64,000 bases of DNA from Talpa occidentalis (Eukaryota > Chordata > Mammalia > Eulipotyphla > Talpidae): contig NW_023600993.1 of NCBI RefSeq assembly GCF_014898055.3, forward strand, positions 12,502,714 through 12,566,713. Direction: 5' to 3'. The position numbers and the translations under genes were made by a program. The notes beneath the pieces were generated by a model. It searched no databases and was not told the origin of the DNA. It saw only the letters and a program-made list of their open reading frames with translations. Numbering within the stretch: the first letter of the stretch is position 1; each line of letters opens with the position of its first letter. Positions 40,701 to 52,700 of the stretch are shown one piece after another.

Positions 40701-43700
40701 TCAATTTTATATTTAAATATTTATTTTTAATAAGCATCAACTTTCATAAGAGAGATAAAATACGTTCCCTAAGCACAAAGCATTTTCAAAAAATACCCAA
40801 TACATTTTAGAAAGGCAATAAAATGAATTTAAAAAAAGAATGGTTTTGTCCCATCACTGGTATTCAACAGCTAAGTGGTTTCTTGCCAAAGTTTTCTCAA
40901 AATAAGGACCAAAAAAAGGTAATAATTTCAAAACTAATTTCATTGTTTAACAACATTTCAATTAATCATTATACCACTGCTGAGATTATTTCTTGATCAT
41001 TATCAGCTGAATCATTATCAGATATACATCTCTATTAGACTAAAGTGAATCAGTAGAAAAGAACCTCAAGGGCGATTTCATAAGACAGAATAAAATTCTC
41101 TCTGGTAGGACGTAGAGAAGGAAGGTATTTTAGATTCGCTAAGAAGCCTTACAAATGGAGAAGTGGGAAAAATTAACTTGGTTTGTAAAATTCTAGAGTA
41201 AAATGATCAGAGTAGGTATTTCAGTTGCTATTCCCTTCTTGTGGCAGCACAGAATTTGAATATGCACTCATAAGCAGGTGTAATCTTTTACTATACAGTA
41301 TTTATATATTTATACTCAGAGAAATGTCATACCTCACTACAAGATGCAACTGCTCTGTGTAAAGGTGTCAACCATTTGCTGTCTTTGGCATTAACTCTAG
41401 CTCCTGCAACAAGAAGAAAAAAATAAATTGAAATATTTTGCATAAAATATTTTAAATAAATTTGAAGTTATATTTAGTCCAGATTGGATAAACAACAATT
41501 TAAAAAATAATACCTAATATTTATACTGCCTGCTAATAAATGACCCTTAATTCATATAACTATTCTTTTTAATTGATGTAATTATCCAATACGTTTTAGC
41601 TCTTTATTAAAATAAGCATTTTACATGGCTAGAAAAGCCACCTTTATACAGAGCACATCCAAAGTAAAATTCAGACCCCACTTTAAAATGTGTATTAAAA
41701 AACTCAAGTACTTAAAGTAAATGAATATAAGACTATTTAGACATAAATTTTTGACCACTGCAAAGCCTTCATTACATTTCTTTATAATAAATGTATCATG
41801 CTAAAAAGCTATACAAGATTATCAAAACAGTTATCCAGTGTTGATTAAAAACACATTAGCACCATCAAGTTATTGCATAAAATGTATAGAATGTTATAAA
41901 CTTAGGGGAAAAAACTGAAAAGAAATGAACCAATCTATATGTCTTTGTGGGTTATACCTAATGATTTAAAGATGAGAAAAACACAACAAATCAACTACAT
42001 ACAGTTGTTTAAAAATCATTAAGTCAATGGAGAAAAATTATCCTTAACAAAATGGAAATACATTTAGTAAAAAAAGGCAGGAGCATTATGTTATGGGGGG
42101 ACATAACACTTACATAAAATCCACTGATTTGATACTCAAGTTCTAAGCAAACAGAAGCAGCACACTGAAGGTTCCCTCTAAACAGAAATAGTCCTAGTTC
42201 TTAGAAGTGTTGAGAAACAGGTGACAAGTCCCAGACTCATGCAAAGTGAAGCTAGTGAGAAGGGCCTTTAGATATCTAGTCCAACCTCCTAATTTTCTAG
42301 ATGCAGAGTAGTAGTATAGCAAGCCTAACATCAGCATCAACAACAGCAAAACCAAAGCAAGAATTCTGGTTGACATTCTATATTCTGAGTGTGAGGTTCC
42401 AGGGAATAATCATGTACAGTGATTCCAAGTAATGGCTCTAATAATTATTAGCTATAGGTCCCTAAATAGTTACATGATCCCTCTGAAGCTAAGTTTCTTC
42501 ATCTATAGATCTCTTTTCTACCTTGTCACAAAGATTAACACATAATTAACATACCCAGTATATGAGCACAGATATGCTAGATAGACTTTTAAGTCTTGAA
42601 CATGTGAGAAAATGAAGCAGAATGTCTACATTCCCTGCATCTGAAATGTTAACAGATTAGAAGGCTGGATCTCCAGAGAGAGTGAAGGAACAACAGAGAA
42701 ATACTAGATTCCTTCATTTTCCCATTTATCTGCTTGGAACGCCAATGGCTCTTTATCACCCCTGTATTTCTTTGCATAGTTTTGAATTTATGTGCACCAT
42801 AAAAGAGCAAGGTCTGGTATTAATGCCTAAAGAGTAGTGATACAGGTGCTTAGAAGAAACAAGAACCCTGAATTGAAAAATGCAGAGAATAATGAGGCCT
42901 GATAATGGGCCTTCAAGCAAACAGGAAGAGTTATTAGTTAATAACTTGAATCAGACTTCAAGGAAGTAGAATATGGCTGTCACACACACACAAAAAAAAG
43001 AGTATTTCTATGTGCTGATAAAAATCTGAGAAATAAAAAGTAAAAAGAGCAATATTATTAAGAAATATGTAATACTCTACTTTTATGTAGAAAAAGGAAG
43101 AGGTATATATCTATATTCATAGTGTTTTATAAACACAAGGAAATCATGGAGGAACACTATTAACAGTGGTTGCCTATGCATTTGTCGGCAGAGGCTAAAC
43201 TGAGAATTGGGTAGTGAGGGGCTGAGTAAAAAGGCAACTTTTAGGGGAGGGATTGGGGTCAAAATAAGGGGGTTACAATTGTATGGGGAATATAAAAATA
43301 AAATTTATTATAAAAAAAATAAAGGGAGAGTGGGAGGAGCACAGGTGAATTGGTGAAGGAGATTCTATGGGGACACCTGAGGGTGGGGGAAACAAACTGT
43401 TTAAAAATGAACAATGATGTAAAAAAATATATAAAAAATAAAGATTCCTCATGAATCGTTAAAAAAAAGGCAACTTTTATGATATGCAATGTATCTTTAA
43501 AAACATATTTTTAACTGTTTTAAATAACTGAAATATTGCCTTATCAAAAAATGAAATGTATTTAAGAGGAAATAAAAGCAGTGGTTATCAGAAGTGTTCA
43601 AAGAATTTGTCTTCTAGTACAAAGAAAAAATTGTAACAACTAGAAGATGGTAAATATGTTTTGTCTTTCTTTTGGATGTGGGTAATGAGATATATAACTG

Positions 43701-46700
43701 AAGGAAGAAATTCTAGTTTTCATGGTGCATCTGGAAACCCAAAGTGAAAAAAAGCCTGTTGGCCTTCATTTTTCCACTTAAAGTTATGATAAGTTTTTTT
43801 TTTCCTTTGCTTTTAATAACAAAATTAAGTTAATTTCTCACAAAGCCTGAGGATGACAACAAAAAATACACTGATGACTGACTGAGGATATATCATATTG
43901 CTACTTGTTGCCAATAAACAGTTTGATTTTAAAAAAAATGGCTTCTTCTTTTCATTTTCTAAAGGTACTTAACCTGCAGGAAGATCAAGCAATGGGATTT
44001 TAGCCATTTAATCACAGTATTTCTCAGAAGATACTGACCTTTTGTTAAATTATGTGTCTTTCCTAATAGTACTAATTCCTTGGAAATTAAACACGAAGTA
44101 TATGTGAAATGGTAGGGCCATATCAAAGGGTACCAACAAAACAAGTTATCTTCTTTGCCCACATTGGTTAAATTATTATACACTGTACATACTAGCAAGC
44201 ATATATGGCCTAGCCATGTATGTTACAAGAGTAGTAGATGGTTGTAAAATAAGTGTTGTAAGAACAAACATGGCAGCACACTTCTGATGTCCAAACTCCC
44301 TAAAGCTCAACTCATATGAACCTCCCCTCGAAGGTAACCAGACTTCTACATAGAGTGCTCCAAACAGCTATATATACACATATACACAAATTACAAAGTC
44401 ATGCAAATAATGGCAAGACATTTCCAAAATAAAATTAACTACAACAACTGAAAACTAGCCATAAAGGCTAACAATGAAGATGAAAAAAAAGGACAATTAT
44501 GTCATGTCCACTTAAACATAAATGTCTTTGTATAGAGAAAACCAAATGACATTGTCACATGCTCCATACATGGCAGAGTATGATGTTTTTGTTTAATGAT
44601 GATCTAAGCCACCAAAAAAGATTAATTTCTTTACGATTTCCTAGTTTCTTTTTTAAAACAAAAGAATACAAAATAGCAGTCCCATCTCAATTCTTGAAGT
44701 TAGGTTACCAGGAGACCTTATGGTAGGAGAAAGAACTGCTTAAAAAACTGAAGACAATGGAGATAGCAATTTAAGGATGATGTCATCAGTTACAGTTGCA
44801 AAGTGACACTTATAGAAAGTTTCTTTACTTGACTTTCCATGCCCCCCCCCAAATCTATAACTATCAGCTACTTTCCCTTAAATAAGCAGTCAGAATTTGT
44901 ATTGCCAATATCTGAATATGGATTAGACTTTTCAGAGCACAGTGTAATTTTATTTCTGATATATTAAAAACAATGTAAAGACAAGCAAAAACCACCTTAG
45001 GGTCACCTAAATAGGTTGTATCCATTTGATTCCACAGTTAGACTCTATAGAAAAATCCAGATAACTAGTCCTCTCTCACCCATTTTTTACAATTTAATAA
45101 TTCATTCATGAAAAAATATATTATGAAATGATAGGCTTTTAAAAAATGTTATATAAGGTAAGATTTCTGGAAAGAGATAAATGTCTAGCTCATTTGAAGC
45201 TAAACCAGAAGGCAACTGAAAGAAATAATCCGATTTACTTACATCAGTCTATTCTGGGATCCAAATAGCACGGATTTGTGCAGATAGTCAGGGGTCAATG
45301 GAAGAAACCCAGAAGAGGACCGATGATCTAACAATGGCTCTACCAATTAGGCTGAGTGATCTAAGGCTGTTCCCCAGAGCCCAGATCTTCATTTAGTTAA
45401 TCATAATTTCTGCCTCCTATGCTGTGTGAATATACTGGAGAGGGGATAGGAAGCAAGAGAGAATGGGCCCTAAGGTAAAACCACTTTGGAAGTACCACAA
45501 AGTTTCCATAAAGTGAGCCCCACAGTCAGGCATTCAACTCAAGCGTAACCCATTTGACTCTAGATCTCATTCTGCAGTATGATCAGTTCATCAGTTTTCT
45601 CCCTACTCTAATCAGTCGCCAAGATGTGTCAATTCTTTGATTTTTGAACCTTAGTTACCAGTTAGTAAGGACTGTGCTAAATGATCTCTATGATCCATTT
45701 CCAGTTATAAAATCTTATCCTATTTTGAAATACTTGGAATAAATTATTTCATATTTACTAAATACCATGTCCTATTTTAACATCAAACAGATAATATCTT
45801 CATAATCTATGACAGGGGTCTCCAAATTACAGCCCAAAGGTTGCCAGTCATATATTTTGTAAATAAAATTTTATCACAACATAGCTACACCAAATTCACT
45901 TAAGTATTAAATATGTGGCTTTCACATTAAAAAGTAGAGCTGAGTTGTTGTCAAAGTGCTTTTATGGTCCTTAGAAAGTCTGTCAACCTCTGAATAAGTC
46001 TAAGTACTTGAGGACAGAATATTAATTTCTATTTTCATGTGTGTTTGTAATAGTTATAAATAATCCCACTAATAAATCTATGAACAGAGGATAGTTTTCT
46101 TCTCTGTTCCTAAGTTAGAATGAGCTGGGCCAGGGGTCGAATACCTCCATCACTCTTCCCAAATTGAAAATTATGCTTTTGGCTGCTTACCAAAGGCAAT
46201 GGCAAAAACTTCTGATTGTGCTTTCAGGTTAGAAGTAGAATAAGCAAAAAAGCAATTACAATTTCAGTTTCCACTTGTAATGCTGGGGAGGATATAAAAC
46301 AGCTGCTGCATTGTCTCTTTTAAGAGGGTGTTAGAACAACAGATACTGTGCACTGAATTGTCTCCCCCACATCCCATATTGAAAAGTGCTAACCTCAGTC
46401 CCCTCTGAATTGTGGCATTATTAGAAGGGTTCTTGACAGGCTCTAATCCAGTATGACTGGTATCCTTGTAAAAAGAAGAAAGCTGGACACAGACATGTGT
46501 AGAAGGAAGACACAAGAAGGTGGTGGTGACCCACATGCCAAGGAGAAGAGCTCTAGAACAAATGTTCTCATAGTCCCTAGAAGGAGCCTTTCCTGCCATT
46601 ACTTTGCGCATGGATTTCAAGCTTCCAGAACTTTAAGAAAATCAATTTCTGGTGCTTAAGTCACTCAAGTTGTAGTGCTTTGTTTTGGCAGCCCTTGCAA

Positions 46701-49700
46701 GCCAATGTATCACTGTAGACTTTCAAGGGTCCTATCCCTTAAGTGTAATCCTTAAGTGTAATTCTTTTTTTTTTTTTTTTTTAAAGATTTATTTATTTAT
46801 TTATAGAAGCACTGGGTAACAGTCAGAAGCGCGGGAGGGTGAGAGAATTCACCAGAGCCAGAGCGGGGAGCAGAGCAGGCAGAAGGACCGAAGTACACTG
46901 CTGAGGGGAGCAGCGGGCGGCAGGAGAGGTCTGCGTGCCATGCGGAACCCTCCTCTGGTGGCCGGGGAGCAGCCGGGGATCGAACCGGCGCTGCAGAGGC
47001 CGTGGGCAGCTTCACAACCCAGCGCTCAACCGCTGCGCCACTGGGGAGGCAGGCCCCTTAAGTGTAATTCTTAATACAAGAAAAATAAGATTCATATTTC
47101 CTTTTTAGGGATCACATTTTCTACAGAAAGCCAATCAAATGACATTCTGACTAATGCCCTCCACAATGTAAGTTCACTATGTATTAAATTTAACCATCTA
47201 ATATATGCAGGAGGCAGGGGAGGGATAAAAAATAATATACGCTGGGAACAGTCTACTGTACTGCTAAACCTAAGGTTTTAAATACAAGCAACAAATCAAC
47301 TTTAAATGGATAGAAGACTTGGATAGAAATCCTGAAAACATAAAATACACAGAGGAAAACATCGGTAAAACACTTCACAACATAAGTTTCAGTAATGTCT
47401 TTGAGAATTTGTCCCCAAGAGCAAGGAAAACAAAAGAGAATACAAACAACTGGGAGTACATTAAACTAATTTGCACAGTGAAAGAAACTAAAAGAAACAT
47501 CCTACTGAATGGGAGAAAATATCTGCACACCATACAATGACAAGGGACTAATGTCAAAGATCTACAAATAGCTCATACAACTCAACAAAAAGAAAACAAT
47601 CAAAGAAGGGGCAGAAGAGTTACACAGGCACTTCTCCAAAGACACAGATGGCCAACGAACATATGAAAAAATGTTCATCATCACTTATCAGGGAAATGCA
47701 AATCAAAACCACAGTGAGATACCACCTCACACCTGTGAGAACAGCCCGCACCAAAAATCTAGAAACAACACATGCTGACAAGGGCGTGGAGAAAATGGAA
47801 CTCTCTTACACTGTTGGTGGGAATGTAGACTGATTAAGGCACTACAGAAAGCAATGTGGAGGATCCTCAAAAGATTAGAAATAGATCTGCCATATGACCC
47901 AGAAATTCTGCTGTTAGCTATCCATCCAAAGACTACAACAACACTATTTTGAAAGGAAATTTGGGCTTTCATATTTACTGCAGCATTATTTACAATAGCC
48001 AAGATATGTAACTAATGTCCCCAAAACAGGTGAATGGATCAAAAAATGTGTGGTTTATATACACAATGGAATGCTAGTCAGTGATCAAAAAAGATAATCT
48101 CAATCCATTTGCAGCAACATGGATGGAGCAGAAAGGATTATGCTAAGTGAAATAAACTATAAGGAGAAAGATAAATACTGGATGGTGTCATTTATACATG
48201 GAATATAGAAAAAAAAAATCAAAGGGTAAGACAAAGACACTAAAAACCAACCCTTGAAAGCTGATCACAGAACTGAAGTATCCAAAAGGGGTGGGGTGAG
48301 CACAGGGTGGGGAGAGCACACAATGGACTATGTGGAAGACTACAGGCGCTTTGGTAGTGGGTGTGCTATGGTGAATTTACCTGAAGGGGGAGGTCCTAGA
48401 CTTCCAAACTAAAAAGGATTAAACCAATGGTACTTCATTTAAAAAAAAAAAAAAAAAAAAGCATTCAGCAAATATTTACTATTATTATGTGCCAGGCACT
48501 GAAACAAGCAATAAAAACATAGAGAGGGAGGGGCAAGGGGAGGGAAAAAGAGAGGGAGAGGGAGGAAGGAAGGAAAAGGAATAGCTCCCATAAAAGTGTA
48601 TTTAGAAAATTTAATCCTTATAACAGAAATTCTTCAATGAAAGACACTACCTATACAAATCCTAAGGATCACATATTCTACATAGGTGTGGAGGGAGAGG
48701 GTGATGGGTTAGAGAGGGAGAGAAACAGAATTAACAGAAGAGAGGCCCACATTCTACCTCAGCTCAGATTATGACTACCTGGGTCTAAATTCTGGCTCTA
48801 GTTTTTATTAGTAGTACAATTTTCAATTATTAAATCTCTAAATATCCAAGTTTCCTTATCTATAATGCCATCATAACATTAAGAAGGTAAAATGAGACAA
48901 ATGAAAAAGTTAAATTTAGCATGGTATGTGACATAGTAAGCAGACTTTTTATTATTTTACCCTGGTTGACAGCCAACTGTGAAATTAATTCCACTAGACT
49001 CTAGTGTTATTATAGATAATGCCATCTATAATAATCACTTCATTACATATAAGATGTCAAAAATTATATTTCTATTTCACAAATTTTCAAGTTGCATCAT
49101 GTATAAATATTTGCTTTCCAATATCTGGACTGCAGGTTAAAGAGAATGAATAGTTCTACTTTAAAGAAAAAAAACACCAAAATATAAGAGAATGTGAAGA
49201 AAACACTATTTTTAATGCAAAAGAGGAAACCGTTAAAACCGCAAGCCAAACTATGAGAATTTCTACCAACTACAGCAAATTCTGTACAAAAATAAGGAAG
49301 GATCTAAGCCAGGCATTTTCTTCAGATCCGGGCAAGGTGACTGAGTCTTCTAAAGGAGAATTTTGGTGTCTGCATCCACCTGTCTCTTTATCTCTACTTG
49401 AATCTGAGAATCCCTATTAATATTCTTTTAGATTATTTAGAGCTGTGTGTATAATCCACAAGAAAAGCTCTCCATACAACTCATAATACAGAACAAGGTG
49501 GAGCAGTGATAAAGAAGGGACCAAAGGAATCTATCACCCAGCTGGAGGTGAAGGGTAAGAGCCAACTCAACAATCACTATCTAAGAACCTATGATCTAAG
49601 GATCCAGTCACATCAAATAGTGCAAATAGTGCAAACTTCTTATAAGAAATCAGGACTGTCGGGGCCCAGACCTGAGGCCCAGACCTGAACATCCGGGTTC

Positions 49701-52700
49701 TTGCCTGAAGCAGGTACTGAATGTTAGCTCAAGTGAAGGTTTCAAGTTTCCTATTGTGACGACTGATCCTTTCCCCCTGCTTGCTACTGTGGCTTGTTTG
49801 CATTGGTGGGCTCTCCTTGCTAGAGATAACGAGAGACCTCCTCCTCTGAACCCTATATAACATTGTACACATTCCTGAATAAATGAGACTGGCGATGATC
49901 CTGGCTTTGTCTCCACTCCTTGCGTACCCCTGTCCCATACCAAGCCCCTGCTTCCTCCCCCGGGTACCCCGTTGATCTGCCCGGCTGGCCCGGACAAGGA
50001 CATAAAACTTGAATAATTAAACATGTAAGGACGAGTCTCTATCAAATGATCAACCTTTTATATTCTTCATTTTTCATTTTAGAGAAAATTTTTAAAACAT
50101 TTCCATTTTTTTTTAAAACAGATTTATTTTATTTATTATGCATACAAGAGCTGGGGGGTAGGTCAGAGGTACGAGGGGAGTGGGAGAGTGAGAGGATTCA
50201 CCAGAGACAGAGTGGGGAGCAGAACAGGCAGATCTACTGAAATACACTGCTGAGGGGAGCAGCAGGCAAGGCAGGAGAGGTCTGCTGCACCATGTGGGTT
50301 ACTACCTGGCCAGGGATCAAACTCATGCTGCAATGGCTGTGGATAGCTTCATAGTGCTGAGACTTAACCCCTTGCCCCACCCCATCACAGGGAGGCCCAT
50401 TTTAGAGAAATATTTTCAGAACAAATGATCTTGCTGCAAGTAATCTTGCCATGGATACTAAAGTTGTTTCAAAAATTCTAAATTACATTCATTTATTGAA
50501 TGTTCATACTGAACCATATCATGATTTTCATATAATGCAAGAGTTAAATAGGGATTATTTCACATTAATTTTTTATGATTATACTAGTTAAGGTTAACCT
50601 AATTAATATTATAACATGTCTCTAGCAATTAATATGAAAGGCAAGAAAAACTACTAAACTTTGTTACACTAAGAGTTCTCATTACTTTGAAGAAATTAGA
50701 CAACTTTTGTTGCTGACATTTCTTTCCATTTATCTATCTTTATCTAGGCAACTGATCAGGTGTAACATCTAGTTCAATTCTAACTTATGACTTACTGAAC
50801 ACTCATCCAATATGTTAAAAGGTTGTTTTGATGGATCCAGAATTTGAGCTTAAGGGTATGGATATTAGTGAGTCTAGCATGGCCCTCAGAACCATGGTGA
50901 TCTAATCAAATTTAAATAGAACCCCTAAAAGATGGTCTTTTAGAAACTTAAGACCCTGCACATATTTTTGAAGACTGTGTGAAGCTACTGTTTTTTTAGT
51001 TTATTAAGATACAGTTGACATGTAATGTATTGGTTTAAGGTGTGCAACATATATATGATCACTACAGTAACAATAATTAACTTCAATAGTAAACACTATT
51101 TTCTTATGAAAAGAACCTTTAAGATCTACTTTCTTAGCAACTTTCAAACATACAGTACGTATTATTAATTTTAGTTACCAGGCTGTTTATTATACCCCCC
51201 GAAAATCCTTGCCTCTCCTTCCCATTCTCATTTCACTAAAGACTAGGGAAACTGGGACCAAAACATGAACAGATTTCTGAAAAGGAGAGCGTCTAAACTT
51301 ACATCATCATAGGTTAATCCAGCAAGTATTCACGCAGAGCCAATTCTGTATTCAACATGTTCCAGGCAGAAGAAATAAGCTAGGAAGCAAACCTGACTAA
51401 ATCCTTGCCTTCTAGAGTTTATACTACAGTGGAAGAGAATGAGAGGGGAAAAATGACTAAAATTTTTAGCAAAGTATAAGGAAAAGGGTAACACACAGGA
51501 GCAGGAAAGGATGGAGGTGGTGGCTGCCATAATCAGGGGCAGCCTCTCTGATGAGGTGGCATTTGAGCAAGGACTTGAAGAAGGTAAGAGAGTAAGCTAT
51601 CTGAAGAAATGGGGGTTTAAAGCTGAGGAATACCCAGGCCAAAGGCCCAGAGACTTAAGAAGGCCGGGGCGTTAGAGCAGAATGAGCAAAAAGGAAAATA
51701 GCAGAAGCTAAAAGTCAAAAGAAATTTGGAGCAGAAAAGTCATGTACAGTTTGAGGCGAAACCTGATTTTTTATTCTGAGAACTGTGAACAATTAAATTC
51801 ATTTAGAACTTTACTTTTCCTTGAAAAAAAAAAAACTATTACCTAATAAAGCTGTTGAAATATAACTATCTTTCAAAGACAAGTTGAAATAGCTTTTATA
51901 AATATATGTGATGCTTAATTTTATACATGATTTTTAGTTGAAATAGGTACTCTCAAACTCTTACTTCAAAGCTGACAACTGATTACCATCACACTGATAA
52001 GGCTCATCTATCACAGTCACAAAGACCAGGAAGTCAATCTTCTAAAAGCAACTAAAACTCCTTGATACAAACATTCACTTTAAAGGAAGAATTTAAGTCA
52101 AATTGAACATTTGTAAAATTTCTCCTAGGTATAAAAATGAAATGGAAAAAAAAAAGACTCTTTATGTTGAATCATACAATCTTTATGTCAAAAATGAAAG
52201 TGAATCAATAGAATACCATATAATAAAAAAAAACACAGAATTCTTACCCCAAATCCTAAATATTAAACTACCCAGAGCTGTACTCTTTCTAGCAAAGCTA
52301 CTTTTAACATTAAAAAAGAAACTTTCTTAGATAATGTTCATTAAAAAAATCCACATACAAACCTGTATTCTATCAAGTCCTATTATTCAAATAGAGGCCT
52401 TAATGAAGAAGAAATAGTTTTCTCTTGAAGTGCTTCAGTTCTTATCTCTAGTAAATTTCAGCTGAGAACTAGTAAGCTAGAATCCATAGAGGAATAGACA
52501 TCTTACAGGCAGTGCATCAGTGATGAAGTTATTCAAGAAGAAACTGATGTAAGAATATTGCCTGAGTCCACATTTAACAATATTCAATGCTGTATGATTA
52601 TGTAGCTTGTCATAAAAAACAGATTTTAAAATTTTAACAAGTTTGTAAATAGAAGCAAAAAATTCTATTTAGGCCACCATTTAATGGGCTCTTCATGCAA

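Larger units (their letters stand above)
36571..41332. other. intron between window exons 2 and 3
   Basis: Contains LINE-1 pieces (37700-38360, 39235-39410, 39942-40500) and two minus-strand SINEs (39614-39843, 39987-40248). The stretches 36571-37690, 38370-39230 and 40510-41332 show no recognised feature. Confidence 0.65.

Noticed and set aside
46264..46620. 118-codon minus-strand ORF
   Set aside because: Lies antisense over an MLT1A-like LTR with no recognisable domain.
49650..50045. 131-codon minus-strand ORF over the LTR
   Set aside because: It covers the LTR on its antisense strand and has no retroviral or other known motif; the GC-rich LTR is enough to explain the open frame.
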